Origin: Rhizobium sp. R711
GTDB lineage: Bacteria > Pseudomonadota > Alphaproteobacteria > Rhizobiales > Rhizobiaceae
Direction of reading: 5' to 3'
NCBI RefSeq assembly: GCF_002211365.1
Contig: NZ_LOKZ01000037.1
Span: 62,001-126,000, forward strand
DNA length: 64,000 nt
Shown here in pieces: positions 7,982-17,623 of the stretch (positions are counted from its first letter, which is position 1; every line of letters begins with the position of its first letter). The translations under genes and the position numbers were made by a program. Under the pieces are notes generated by a model. It ran no database searches and was not told the DNA's origin. It worked only from the letters and a program-made list of their open reading frames with translations.

Positions 7982-8836
7982 ATGAAAACCGCTACTCATA
8001 CTATCACGCAAACCGCAGAAGCGCGGGCAAAACAGGATACACAAGCATTGACGCAAGCTGCCTCCGTCGTATCCGCCAAGGACCTCTGTCTGACCTACCC
8101 GGCAGACGATGCTCCGGTGCAGGCGCTGACGAACGTCAACCTCGACGTTCGCAAGGGCGACTTCGTCTCCTTCATCGGCCCGTCAGGCTGCGGGAAGACG
8201 ACTTTCCTGCGCGTGATCGCCGATCTGGAGAGGAAAACATCGGGCGAGATCACCGTCAATGGCATGACGCCAGAAGAGGCACGCAAGGCTCGCGCCTACG
8301 GCTATGTCTTCCAGGCGCCGGCCCTCTACCCGTGGCGCACCATTGAGAAGAACATCGCCCTGCCGCTTGAGATCATGGGCTACGCGTCAGCTGACCAGAA
8401 GAAGCGCATCGGCGACGCGCTCGACCTCGTGAACCTCTCCGGCTTCGAGAAGAAGTTTCCCTGGCAGCTGTCCGGCGGCATGCAGCAGCGCGCCTCGATC
8501 GCCCGCGCGCTCGCCTTCGACGCCGACCTGCTGTTGATGGACGAACCCTTCGGCGCCCTCGACGAAATCGTTCGCGACCACCTGAACGAGGAGCTTCTGA
8601 AGCTCTGGGCGCGTACCAACAAGACGATCTGCTTCGTCACCCACTCGATCCCCGAGGCGGTCTATCTCTCCACCAAGATCGTGGTGATGTCCCCTCGCCC
8701 CGGCCGCGTGACCGATATCATCGATTCAACGCTTCCGCGTGAACGCCCGCTCGACATTCGCGAGACGCCGGAGTTCCTCGAAATCGCCCATCGTGTACGT
8801 GATGGTTTGAGAGCGGGGCATAGCTATGAGCACTAA
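7982..8836 (+). CDS. ABC transporter ATPase, nitrate/taurine/NMT1 type
   Basis: 284 residues with Walker A GPSGCGKTT, Q-loop VFQAPALYPWRT, signature LSGGMQQRAS, Walker B LLLMDEPFGALDE and H-loop FVTHSIPEAV. This pattern is typical of ATPases that work with NMT1/SsuA-type binding proteins. It energises the two permeases that follow. The frame is open from 7937, but ATG 7982 (MKTATH) avoids overlapping the antisense cupin gene. The first 45 residues are a poorly conserved extension. Confidence 0.87.
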   Translation: MKTATHTITQTAEARAKQDTQALTQAASVVSAKDLCLTYPADDAPVQALTNVNLDVRKGDFVSFIGPSGCGKTTFLRVIADLERKTSGEITVNGMTPEEARKARAYGYVFQAPALYPWRTIEKNIALPLEIMGYASADQKKRIGDALDLVNLSGFEKKFPWQLSGGMQQRASIARALAFDADLLLMDEPFGALDEIVRDHLNEELLKLWARTNKTICFVTHSIPEAVYLSTKIVVMSPRPGRVTDIIDSTLPRERPLDIRETPEFLEIAHRVRDGLRAGHSYEH

Positions 8837-8872
8837 GGCGTTAAGCGTCAGAACCGGTGCGCGGGGGCGCCC

Positions 8873-9757
8873 ATGAAGTCGGATACGCTGAAAGACAGGC
8901 TCGTCCCCGTCCTGACAATCCTCGTGGTTCTGGTCGCGGTCTGGTACGTCGCGGCGGTCCTGATGAACGCCGCCTTCCAGCGCGACATGGATCAGCGGGC
9001 CAACCAGACGCCTGATACCATCGAATTCATCGAAAAGACGCTTTCGCAACCGAAGCCGTTGCTGCCGGCGCCGCATCAGGTGGCGCAGAACGTCTTCGAA
9101 AACACGTTCCTGCGGAAGCTTTCGAGCAACCGCAGCCTCGTCTACCACAGCTGGGTCACGCTCTCGTCGACGCTGCTCGGCTTCGGCTTTGGCACGCTGC
9201 TCGGCATCGTGATCGCGGTTGGCATCGTTCATATCAAGGCGCTTGACCGCAGCCTGATGCCTTGGGTCATCGCCTCGCAGACCATCCCGATCCTGGCGAT
9301 CGCGCCGATGGTGATCGTCGTCCTCGGCGCCATCAACATCACTGGCCTGATCCCGAAAGCGCTGATCTCGACCTATCTCTCCTTCTTCCCGGTCACGGTC
9401 GGCATGGTGAAGGGGCTGCGTTCGCCAGAGGTCATGTTTCTCGATCTGATGCGGACCTATAACGCGACGCCCGCGCAAACCTTCTGGAAGCTGCGCGTTC
9501 CGGCCTCCGTGCCTTTCCTTTTCACCTCGATGAAGGTTGCGATCGCCGCAAGCCTAGTCGGCGCCATCGTCGGCGAGCTTCCGACCGGCGCCGTCGCCGG
9601 CATCGGCTCGAAGCTGCTCGCAGGCTCCTATTATAGCCAGACGATCGACATCTGGGCTGCACTGGTCGCGGGCTCGGTGCTGGCCGCAAGCCTGGTTGCC
9701 ATCGTCGGTCTGGTTGCGAAGATCGTTGACCGCTCGATGGGCGGGAGGCCGGCATGA
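8873..9757 (+). CDS. ABC transporter permease, NMT1/SsuC type
   Basis: 294 residues with an N-terminal membrane anchor and five or six helices. The BPD-transport EAA-type loop is visible around LMRTYNATPAQTFWKLRVPA. The periplasmic stretch after the first helix (residues 35-85) is longer than in SsuC. Its last codons overlap the second permease by 4 bp (ATGA), so the two are translationally coupled and probably form a heterodimer. Confidence 0.87.
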   Translation: MKSDTLKDRLVPVLTILVVLVAVWYVAAVLMNAAFQRDMDQRANQTPDTIEFIEKTLSQPKPLLPAPHQVAQNVFENTFLRKLSSNRSLVYHSWVTLSSTLLGFGFGTLLGIVIAVGIVHIKALDRSLMPWVIASQTIPILAIAPMVIVVLGAINITGLIPKALISTYLSFFPVTVGMVKGLRSPEVMFLDLMRTYNATPAQTFWKLRVPASVPFLFTSMKVAIAASLVGAIVGELPTGAVAGIGSKLLAGSYYSQTIDIWAALVAGSVLAASLVAIVGLVAKIVDRSMGGRPA

Positions 9758-10881
9758 AGCAGATGTCCTTCTCCTGGCAGGGCGTTCTTGCCCTGGTGCT
9801 GACAGCGATTGCGATCATCACCTTGCCGATCATGGCCGAAGGCGCACCGGACCCCGTGTCCCCGCTGACGGTGGGCCTGACGATTGCGCTGATCGTCGCC
9901 GTCGCCTTCGTTTCCTTCGCACCGTTGCCAAAGTCATACGTCGCCGCCGTTCTGCTTGTCGGCGCGCACTGGGCGGCGTGGGCGCTGCTCGCGGATGTCA
10001 CTGGAAACGAAGGCCTGGCAACCAAGTCCTTCTTCCTGCTGATGGCCGCCTGCTGGCTGCTCGCCTGGCGCTGCGTCACTGAGCTTTCGGCCATGACGCC
10101 GGCTTCGAGCGTCGTCCGCTCCGGCCTGCGGCTGCTGATCCCGGCGATCTTCGGCGCCTGGATCCTGATAATTTGGGAAGCGCTGACACGCGGCGCCGGC
10201 ATTCCCTTCGTACTGCTGCCGCCGCCGAGCGCCATCGGCGCAAGAATCGCTGGCTCGTTGCCAATCCTGGCAGACGACGTGCGTCAGACGATCTTCAAGG
10301 CAGTGTTTGCCGGTTACATCATCGGCTGTGGTGCAGGCTTTGTCGTCGCGATCCTCGCCGATCGCGTTGCTTTCCTGCGTCGCGGCCTCTTGCCGATCGG
10401 CAACATGGTGTCGGCGCTGCCGATCATCGGTGTGGCTCCGATCATGGTGATGTGGTTCGGCTTCGATTGGCAGTCGAAGGCAGCCGTCGTTATCATCATG
10501 ACTTTCTTCCCGATGCTGGTGAACACGGTCGCCGGCCTCGCCACATCCGGTCCGATGGAACGCGACCTGATGCAGACTTACGCCTCCAACTATTGGCAGA
10601 CACTGCTGAAGCTTCGGCTTCCGGCGGCGATGCCCTTCATTTTCAATGCATTGAAGATCAACTCGACGCTGGCGCTCATCGGTGCCATCGTCGCGGAGTT
10701 CTTTGGTACGCCGATCGTCGGCATGGGCTTCCGTATCTCCACCGAGATCGGGCGCATGAATGTCGACATGGTCTGGGCCGAAATCGCCGTTGCGGCGCTG
10801 GTCGGCTCGATCTTCTATGGCGTCGTCGCCCTCGCCGAAAGGGCGGTGACTTTCTGGCATCCGTCTATCCGTGGTGGCTAG
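9754..10881 (+). CDS. ABC transporter permease with extra N-terminal membrane region
   Basis: 375 residues. The C-terminal 250 are a normal BPD permease domain with the coupling loop DLMQTYASNYWQTLLKLRLPA. The first 110 or so form additional hydrophobic helices not found in a minimal permease. It partners the permease ending at 9757. The pathway context (RutR-type control, dihydropyrimidinase) suggests import of a pyrimidine or its breakdown intermediate. Confidence 0.85.
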   Translation: MKQMSFSWQGVLALVLTAIAIITLPIMAEGAPDPVSPLTVGLTIALIVAVAFVSFAPLPKSYVAAVLLVGAHWAAWALLADVTGNEGLATKSFFLLMAACWLLAWRCVTELSAMTPASSVVRSGLRLLIPAIFGAWILIIWEALTRGAGIPFVLLPPPSAIGARIAGSLPILADDVRQTIFKAVFAGYIIGCGAGFVVAILADRVAFLRRGLLPIGNMVSALPIIGVAPIMVMWFGFDWQSKAAVVIIMTFFPMLVNTVAGLATSGPMERDLMQTYASNYWQTLLKLRLPAAMPFIFNALKINSTLALIGAIVAEFFGTPIVGMGFRISTEIGRMNVDMVWAEIAVAALVGSIFYGVVALAERAVTFWHPSIRGG

Positions 10882-10936
10882 GCGTCGCTTTATTCCCGCG
10901 AATGGGATTGGGGCATAACTTCAGAGGGAAAAGAAA

Positions 10937-11908
10937 ATGAAAAAACTGATTATTGCGATGATGGCGAGCGCGATGTCGCTTGCAGCGGCCCATGCGATGG
11001 CTGCCGACAAGGTGACACTGCAGCTCAAGTGGGTGACGCAGTCGCAGTTCGCCGGCTATTACGTCGCCAAGGAAAAGGGCTATTACGAGGAAGAAGGCCT
11101 CGATGTCACGATCAAGCCGGGCGGCCCTGACATCGCGCCGGAACAGGTGATCGCCGGCGGTGGCGCCGACGTCATCGTCGACTGGATGGGCGGCGCGCTG
11201 GTTGCCCGCGAAAAAGGCGTTCCGCTCGTCAACATCGCCCAGCCCTACCAGAAGTCGGGCATGGAAATGATCTGCCGCAAGGACGGCCCGATTAAGACCG
11301 AGGCCGATTTCAAGGGCCATACGCTGGGCGTCTGGTTCTTCGGTAACGAATATCCGTTCTTCGCCTGGATGAACAAGCTCGGTCTGAAGACCGACGGCGG
11401 CAAGGATGGCGTAACGGTGCTGAAGCAAAGCTTCGACGTGCAGCCGCTGCTGCAGAAGCAGGCCGACTGCATCTCCGTCATGACCTACAATGAATACTGG
11501 CAGGCAATCGACGCTGGCTTCAAGCCTGGAGACCTCATTGTCTTCAACTATACCGCCATGGGCAACGACCTTCTCGAAGACGGTCTCTACGCCATGGAAG
11601 ACAAGCTGAAAGACCCGGCCTTCAAGGAGAAGATGGTCAAGTTCGTCAAGGCTTCGATGAAGGGCTGGAAATACGCAACCGAGAACCCTGATGAAGCTGC
11701 CGGAATCGTCGTCGACGCCGGCGGTCAGGACGAACACCACCAGAAGGTCATGATGGGCGAAGTCGCCAAGCTGATCGGTGACGGCACCGGCAAGCTCGAC
11801 ACCACCCTTTACGATCGCACGGCCAAGGCACTCCTCGACCAGAAGATCATCAACAAGGAGCCAGCAGGCGCCTGGACGCACGACATCACGGACGCTGCAT
11901 CCAAGTAA
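10937..11908 (+). CDS. ABC substrate-binding protein, NMT1/THI5-like
   Basis: 323 residues with a clear signal peptide (MKKLIIAMMASAMSLAAAHAMAA), then VTLQLKWVTQSQFAGYYVAKEKGYYEEEGLDVTI-type sequence, the hallmark of the NMT1/THI5-like group. This fold binds pyrimidines such as HMP precursors in several systems, so a pyrimidine-like ligand is plausible here. AGAGGG precedes the ATG and a strong terminator follows, so this is the last gene of the locus. Ligand is inference. Confidence 0.87.
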   Translation: MKKLIIAMMASAMSLAAAHAMAADKVTLQLKWVTQSQFAGYYVAKEKGYYEEEGLDVTIKPGGPDIAPEQVIAGGGADVIVDWMGGALVAREKGVPLVNIAQPYQKSGMEMICRKDGPIKTEADFKGHTLGVWFFGNEYPFFAWMNKLGLKTDGGKDGVTVLKQSFDVQPLLQKQADCISVMTYNEYWQAIDAGFKPGDLIVFNYTAMGNDLLEDGLYAMEDKLKDPAFKEKMVKFVKASMKGWKYATENPDEAAGIVVDAGGQDEHHQKVMMGEVAKLIGDGTGKLDTTLYDRTAKALLDQKIINKEPAGAWTHDITDAASK

Positions 11909-11927
11909 TTTGCAACGACAAGACACG

Positions 11928-11957
11928 AAACGCGCGGAACTTCCGCGCGTTTTTCAT
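11928..11957 (+). terminator. Intrinsic terminator of the pyrimidine locus
   Basis: An 11-bp perfect stem AAACGCGCGGA (11928-11938) and TCCGCGCGTTT (11942-11952) with a 3-nt loop, running into a T-rich tract. Confidence 0.9.
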
Positions 11958-12303
11958 TTTTTTGCTATTTTTTACTAGGAAGTTTCGCGATTGATGTCGC
12001 ATCGAGCGTGGCTCGCACGTCATAGCGACGATGCACGATCAACTAACGGAATGCTTGCATAACCGTGCAGTGATTGATCTGCATCACAATGGTAATTATT
12101 GTGTTCGAATGAGGAATTATTTTCCGCCGGGCTTGCGCGATGGGCAAATAGCTACCACGTAAAAGCCGAATTTGCCGGATGAGGGACTTCTAAGTAGGTG
12201 TCGGCAAAAGAGCGGATATACTTCTGAGAACACCAATACGGGAACTGGCCATTCGCGACGTGGACGACGCGCGAGCCTGGCCGAGCAAACTGGATAACGA
12301 CGC
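11958..12303. other. Intergenic region upstream of the RND operon
   Basis: About 346 bp without a convincing gene. It is more AT-rich around 12060-12120 than its surroundings and should hold the promoter of the efflux operon. I see no clear palindrome or adjacent regulator gene that would name its control. Confidence 0.5.
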
Positions 12304-13494
12304 ATGGCACGTACGCCTGTTAAGATACTTCGCGCCTCCACCCTGCTGATCGCGGCAGCTGTTGCCTCTGCGGCATTTGCCCAGGAACAGCCGGTTACAA
12401 AGCCGCAGCAGAACCTGCCGGCCATCGTAGTGACCACGGCGTCAACCCGCACGCTCGTAGACCGCGTCGTTGCGACCGGTACGGTCAAGCCTGTCGAGGA
12501 AGTCTACATTCAGCCACAGGTCGAAGGATTGTCGATCCGTACCCTGAATGCCGATGTTGGTGACAAGGTTCAGGCCGAGAGCAAGCTCGCGACGCTGAAC
12601 GACGACGCACTCATCCTGCAGAAGAGCCAGATGCAGGCCACAAAGGCCAAAAACGAGGCAAGCCTTGCGCAGCTTCGCGCGCAGCTCATCGAAGCGCAGG
12701 CCAATGCAGAGCAGGCGCGCCAACAGCAGGCGCGTGCCCAGGAAATGGGCAAGAAGGGCACGGTTTCCACGGCAACTGTCGAGCAGGCGGATGCCGCAGC
12801 GGCGTCTGCCAACGCGCGCGTCGATTCCGCACAGCAGGCGATCCAAGTGGCGATTGCCGACATCAAGGTCACCGAAAGCCAGATCGCCGATGCGGATCTG
12901 AAGCTGGCGCGCACCGACGTCAAGACACCAGTCGGCGGCACGGTAGCCGCTAAGAATGCCAAGGTTGGCGCGATTGCGCTCGGTACCGGCGATCCGCTCT
13001 TCACGATCATTCGTGACGACAAGATCGAACTGGTTGCCGAAGTCGGCGAAAGTGACATCGTCAAGATCGAGCCCGGCCAGAAGGCAACACTTTCGCTCTC
13101 GGGCAGCCGCGAGAAGATCACTGGCTCCGTGCGCCTGGTCTCGCCTACGGTCGATCCGCTCACTCGCCTCGGTCTTGTCCACATCCTGATCGATGACAGC
13201 AGCAAGGCCCGTTCCGGGATGTACGGCAGCGCTGACATTGTCATACGCACGGCACAGAACGTGGCATTGCCAGTGTCGGCCGTGTTGAGCGGCAACGAGG
13301 GATCCTCCGCCCGTAAGGTCGAGAACGGCGTCGTCAAGTTCGCCGAGGTGGAGACCGGCATCCAGGACGGTGCCTATGTTGAGATCGTAAAGGGATTGAA
13401 AGCCGGCGACGAAGTCGTAGCCAAAGCGGGCGCCTATGTCCGCGATGGCGACCGCATCACGCCGGTACACGAACAGCCACCGGCTTCCAACTGA
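12304..13494 (+). CDS. RND efflux periplasmic adaptor (membrane fusion protein)
   Basis: 396 residues. A signal peptide (LLIAAAVASAAFAQ) is followed by the lipoyl/barrel-sandwich half VVATGTVKPVEEVYIQPQVEG, a long Ala/Gln-rich coiled-coil hairpin (residues about 100-190), the returning lipoyl half and a beta-barrel (PVGGTVAAKNAKVGAIALGTG). It links the inner-membrane pump encoded next to an outer-membrane channel, which is not encoded here. The pump gene starts 10 bp after its stop. The substrate is unknown. Confidence 0.9.
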   Translation: MARTPVKILRASTLLIAAAVASAAFAQEQPVTKPQQNLPAIVVTTASTRTLVDRVVATGTVKPVEEVYIQPQVEGLSIRTLNADVGDKVQAESKLATLNDDALILQKSQMQATKAKNEASLAQLRAQLIEAQANAEQARQQQARAQEMGKKGTVSTATVEQADAAAASANARVDSAQQAIQVAIADIKVTESQIADADLKLARTDVKTPVGGTVAAKNAKVGAIALGTGDPLFTIIRDDKIELVAEVGESDIVKIEPGQKATLSLSGSREKITGSVRLVSPTVDPLTRLGLVHILIDDSSKARSGMYGSADIVIRTAQNVALPVSAVLSGNEGSSARKVENGVVKFAEVETGIQDGAYVEIVKGLKAGDEVVAKAGAYVRDGDRITPVHEQPPASN

Positions 13495-13504
13495 GAGACG
13501 ACCG

Positions 13505-16500
13505 ATGAACTTTTCAGCCTGGTCTATCCGAAATCCAGTCGCGCCGCTTCTGGCGTTTGCACTTCTGCTTTTCGTCGGCATTCAGTCCTTTAACAAGCTG
13601 CCGATCACGCGCTTTCCGAACATCGACGTTCCGCTTGTTTCCATCGTCGTCACCCAAAGCGGCGCTTCGCCCGCCGAGCTCGAGACACAGGTGACGAAGG
13701 AGATCGAGGACGCCGTTGCCAGCATAACCGGCATCGATGAGATCCAGTCGACGGTGACAGATGGCCAGTCGCAGACGGTCGTCATGTTCCGCATGGAAGT
13801 GCCGACCGAGCAGGCTGTTCAGGACACCAAGGATGCGATCGACCGCATCCGCAGCGACCTGCCGGCAAACGTCGAGGAGCCGATTGTCTCCAAGGTCGAC
13901 GTCGAGGGCCAGGCGATCCAGACCTTCGCGGTCTCCTCGCCCGATATGACGCTCGAAGAGCTTTCCTGGTTCGTCGATGACACGATCAAGCGAGCCCTTC
14001 AGGGGCAGGCCGGTATCGGCCGCGTGGATCGTTACGGCGGTGCCGAGCGCGAGGTACGCATCGAGCTCAACCCCGATAAGCTTAATGCTCACGGCATCAC
14101 CGCCGCGAGCGTGAACCAACAGCTGCGGGGCACCAACGTCGACCTCGGCTCCGGCCGCGGCCAAGTGGCGGGCAGCGAGCAGGCGATCCGCGTGCTCGGC
14201 GATGCCCGCAATGTCGCGGAACTCGCCAACACCACGATCGCGCTGCCGAACGGTCGTTTCGTCAAGCTGTCCGACCTTGGCGCCATCAAGGACACTTATC
14301 AGGAGCCGAAGTCCTTCTCGCGCTTCGATGATACACCAGTCGTCACGTTCGGCGTGTTCCGCTCGAAGGGCGCCAGCGAAGTCAGCGTGGCGGAGACTGT
14401 TGCCAAGAGCCTCGACAAAGTTCGGGCCGAGAACCCGAACGTCGGCATCGAGCTGATCAGTGACTCCGTCTACTTCACCTACGGAAACTATGAAGCCGCC
14501 ATCGATACACTGATCGAAGGCGCGCTGCTCGCCATCGTCGTGGTCTTCCTGTTTCTCCGGAACTGGCGCGCAACGCTGATTTCGGCTATCGCGCTGCCGC
14601 TGTCTGCGATCCCGACGTTCTGGATCATGGACCTGATGGGCTTCTCGCTGAACCTCGTCAGCTTCCTAGCCCTGACGCTCGCGACCGGTATCCTCGTCGA
14701 CGATGCGATTGTCGAGATCGAGAACATTGCCCGCCACATCAAGATGGGCAAGACGCCCTATCGCGCGGCAATCGAGGCGGCAGACGAAATCGGCCTCGCC
14801 GTTATCGCAACGACCTTCACGATCATTGCAGTGTTCGTGCCAGTGTCGTTCATGCCCGGCATTCCCGGCCAGTACTTCATTCAGTTCGGCCTGACGGTTG
14901 CTTTCTCGGTCTTCTTCTCACTCATGGTAGCCCGTCTCATCACACCGATGATGGCCGCATATCTCATGCGCGCGGAAGACGGCATCGAAGATCATCACGA
15001 CAATGATGGCCGCTTCTTCCGCGGCTATACGCGGCTTGTGCGCGCCACGACCCGGCGTTGGTGGACGCGCTACCTGACGTTGATCGCGGCGATCGGCTTC
15101 CTTATCGGCTCCGTCATGCTGCTTGCGCAGGTGCCCGGCAGCTTCCTTCCGCCGGAAGACGCGTCGCGCATCGTCCTGTCCGTCGAGCTGCCCCCGAACG
15201 CGACCCTCGAGGATACTGAAGCGACGACGGATGCGATCTACAAGGACGTAAAGGATATCGATGGCGTTGAAAGCGTCTTCGTCCTTGGCGGCGCGTCGCC
15301 GAAGGGCGACCTCGAACTGCGTCGCGCGACCGTAACGCTCACGCTCGATAAGCTTGACCAGAGGCTTTCGAAGAAACTGGTCGATAACTTCCTCGGCGGT
15401 CTCCCGATCATCGGACCGCATCTGCCCAAGGTGGAGCCAAAGGGCCGCGTTCGGCCACAGTGGGATATCGAGAAGGAGGTCTTCGCCAAACTTCATCGTA
15501 TCCCTGATGTGCGCATTCTGAAACTCAACGACCGCGGAGAGCGCGACCTGTCGTTCAACTTCCTTTCGAAGAACGAGAAGGACCTGAACGACGCTGTCGG
15601 TATCCTGGAGTCAAAGCTGCGTGCCGATCCGCTGCTGGCAAACGTCAGCGCCGAGGGCGCCCTGCCCCGTCCTGAACTTCAGGTCCGTCCTCGCAAGGAC
15701 CAGGCTGCCCGTCTTGGCATCACTCCGCAACAGATCTCCGAGACCATCCGCGTCGCCACCATCGGTGACATCGATGCGGCCCTCGCCAAGATCAACCTGG
15801 ATGATCGCCAGATTCCGATCCGGGTACAGGCGTCGCTCAACATGCGCCGCGATCTTGCCGCTCTCCGGGCACTGAAGATCCAGACCGCGAGCGGCGGCAC
15901 CGTGCCGCTCTCCACCGTCGCCGATATCGACTATTCGGAAGGCGTCAGCTCGATCAAGCGCAACAACCGCTACCGCGTCGTCGCGATCGGCTCCGACCTG
16001 CCGCAGGGCGTCGCACTCGATACGGCATCCGCCCGGTTCCGCCAGATCGTCAAGGAAGCAAATCTTCCTCCGACGGTCCAGCTCGCCGAGAGCGGCGACA
16101 CGAAGGTGCAGGCCGAAATGCAGCAGAGCTTCGTCAATGCCATGTTGATGGGCCTGATGCTGGTGTTGACCGTACTGATCCTCCTCTTCAAGGACGTGAT
16201 CCAGCCCTTCACCATCCTGTTCTCGCTGCCGCTTGCGATCGGCGGCGTGGCAGTCGGACTGCTGGTCACCCAGAACCCGCTCTCGATGCCTGTGATGATC
16301 GGTATCCTGATGCTGATGGGCATCGTCACGAAGAATGCGATCCTGCTCGTCGATTTCGCAATCGAGATGCGCCATCGCGGCATGGAACGCGTGGAAGCCA
16401 TGGTCGAGGCGGGCCGCAAACGCGCCCGTCCGATCATCATGACGTCCATCGCGATGTCGGCAGGCATGCTGCCGTCGGCGCTCGGCGTCGGCGAAGGCGG

Positions 16501-16798
16501 CTCCTTCCGCGCACCGATGGCGATCGCGGTGATCGGCGGCATTATCGTGTCGACCGTGCTTTCGTTGGTCGTCGTGCCCTCCTTCTTCCTGATCATGGAC
16601 GATCTGTCACGACTGCTCGGCTGGATCTTCGGTCGCCTCGTGGGCAAGAAGGACAAGGAAGATCTGGCAATGTCCCGTGAAGAGCTCACGCAGGCTGTCG
16701 GCGCCCTCGAAGGTCGGGTAACCGCTATCGAGACGCCGGAAGGCAAGCGCTCTAAATCCGGCAATGTCGTGCGTCTGCCGCCTTTCGCGGCAGAGTAG
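13505..16798 (+). CDS. RND efflux permease, HAE1/AcrB-like
   Basis: 1097 residues, the usual size. It has the N-terminal helix then LPITRFPNIDVPLVSI, 12 expected membrane helices, two large periplasmic loops, and the proton-relay residues: the Asp pair in ATGILVDDAIVEIENI (TM4) and the Lys in MGIVTKNAILLVDFA (TM10). The last 60 residues after TM12 are charged. ATG 13505 is chosen over the upstream in-frame start because it begins at the family N-terminus MNFSAWSIRNPV. It pairs with the adaptor upstream; drug or metabolite range cannot be told. Confidence 0.93.
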   Translation: MNFSAWSIRNPVAPLLAFALLLFVGIQSFNKLPITRFPNIDVPLVSIVVTQSGASPAELETQVTKEIEDAVASITGIDEIQSTVTDGQSQTVVMFRMEVPTEQAVQDTKDAIDRIRSDLPANVEEPIVSKVDVEGQAIQTFAVSSPDMTLEELSWFVDDTIKRALQGQAGIGRVDRYGGAEREVRIELNPDKLNAHGITAASVNQQLRGTNVDLGSGRGQVAGSEQAIRVLGDARNVAELANTTIALPNGRFVKLSDLGAIKDTYQEPKSFSRFDDTPVVTFGVFRSKGASEVSVAETVAKSLDKVRAENPNVGIELISDSVYFTYGNYEAAIDTLIEGALLAIVVVFLFLRNWRATLISAIALPLSAIPTFWIMDLMGFSLNLVSFLALTLATGILVDDAIVEIENIARHIKMGKTPYRAAIEAADEIGLAVIATTFTIIAVFVPVSFMPGIPGQYFIQFGLTVAFSVFFSLMVARLITPMMAAYLMRAEDGIEDHHDNDGRFFRGYTRLVRATTRRWWTRYLTLIAAIGFLIGSVMLLAQVPGSFLPPEDASRIVLSVELPPNATLEDTEATTDAIYKDVKDIDGVESVFVLGGASPKGDLELRRATVTLTLDKLDQRLSKKLVDNFLGGLPIIGPHLPKVEPKGRVRPQWDIEKEVFAKLHRIPDVRILKLNDRGERDLSFNFLSKNEKDLNDAVGILESKLRADPLLANVSAEGALPRPELQVRPRKDQAARLGITPQQISETIRVATIGDIDAALAKINLDDRQIPIRVQASLNMRRDLAALRALKIQTASGGTVPLSTVADIDYSEGVSSIKRNNRYRVVAIGSDLPQGVALDTASARFRQIVKEANLPPTVQLAESGDTKVQAEMQQSFVNAMLMGLMLVLTVLILLFKDVIQPFTILFSLPLAIGGVAVGLLVTQNPLSMPVMIGILMLMGIVTKNAILLVDFAIEMRHRGMERVEAMVEAGRKRARPIIMTSIAMSAGMLPSALGVGEGGSFRAPMAIAVIGGIIVSTVLSLVVVPSFFLIMDDLSRLLGWIFGRLVGKKDKEDLAMSREELTQAVGALEGRVTAIETPEGKRSKSGNVVRLPPFAAE

Positions 16799-16810
16799 CC
16801 GCTCAAACTT

Positions 16811-16838
16811 AAAGCCGGGGCAACACCCCGGCTTTTTT
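16811..16838 (+). terminator. Intrinsic terminator of the RND operon
   Basis: A perfect 10-bp stem AAAGCCGGGG (16811-16820) and CCCCGGCTTT (16826-16835) with loop CAACA, followed by TTT. Confidence 0.95.
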
Positions 16839-16850
16839 ATTGGCCGACAT

Positions 16851-16864
16851 TTGATCGAGATCAA
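16851..16864. promoter_or_regulatory. FNR/FixK-type anaerobox upstream of the Crp/Fnr gene
   Basis: TTGATCGAGATCAA is a perfect match to TTGAT-N4-ATCAA, the site bound by Fnr/FixK/Dnr proteins. It is centred about 82 bp before the start codon of the next gene and directly after the RND terminator, so it belongs to the Crp/Fnr gene. Confidence 0.8.
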
Positions 16865-16939
16865 GTCCTGAACCGCGTCTCCCGGTTACCCTGGCCAATA
16901 TCAGCTAGGGGTGGCATCCGCTGCCCCACAGGAGAACAG

Positions 16940-17620
16940 ATGACCGAAGTTTTGAAACTGAGCAGCGCGCAGCAGGCGATGCTTGGTGGTGCATTGATCG
17001 CGTCCAGCCTCGACCCGCATGAGCGAGGCGCTCTGCTGTCTTGCGCGGCGGCGGTGCGCTATGAGCCGCAGGATGTTCTGTTTCGTCAGCACGAGAAGGC
17101 ACGGTACTTCTACTGCGTGCTGAGCGGCTATGTTCGTCTCTATCGCGGCTCTGAAGGCCGCGAAGCGGATATCAGCATCTGCGAGCCGGGCCAGAGCTTC
17201 GGAGAAGGCCTCGTGCTCGCGGGCGAAGCATACAATTACGGTGCCCAAGCGATGGAACACGCGATCCTCGCTCGCTTCGACATCGCGCAGGTCAAGGCGC
17301 TGCTGGACGAATTGCCGCGCATTGGCGGCGCCATCGCGCGCAGCCTCTCGCAGCATCTGCTTTCGACCATGGATTGCCTGGCGCAGGACCGCATGCAGAC
17401 GAGCCCCCAGCGCGTCGCGCATTATCTGCTAGCGCACTGCACCAGTGAAGGCACGCGGGCCTCCTTGCGTCTTCCATTCCAGAAGAGCCTCCTGGCGCGA
17501 AAGCTGGGTCTGGCACCGGAAGCGCTGTCGCGCGCTTTCTCCACGTTGCGCGCATCAGGCGTAAGCGTTTGCGGCCGTGCTATCGCGATCGAGGATGTGG
17601 ATCTGCTCAGGCAGGTTTGA
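16940..17620 (+). CDS. Crp/Fnr-family transcriptional regulator
   Basis: 226 residues: an N-terminal cyclic-nucleotide-type beta-roll (VLFRQHEKARYFYCVLSGYVRLYRG; SICEPGQSFGEGLVLAG), a long dimerisation helix and a C-terminal winged HTH (LLARKLGLAPEALSRAFSTLRASGV). No N-terminal Cys cluster of the Fnr 4Fe-4S kind is present, so it resembles the Dnr/NnrR/FixK side of the family rather than oxygen-sensing Fnr. The anaerobox upstream indicates control by an Fnr/FixK protein or autoregulation. Target genes are unknown; its stop is 3 bp from the convergent ureG stop. Confidence 0.85.
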   Translation: MTEVLKLSSAQQAMLGGALIASSLDPHERGALLSCAAAVRYEPQDVLFRQHEKARYFYCVLSGYVRLYRGSEGREADISICEPGQSFGEGLVLAGEAYNYGAQAMEHAILARFDIAQVKALLDELPRIGGAIARSLSQHLLSTMDCLAQDRMQTSPQRVAHYLLAHCTSEGTRASLRLPFQKSLLARKLGLAPEALSRAFSTLRASGVSVCGRAIAIEDVDLLRQV

Positions 17621-17623
17621 CCT

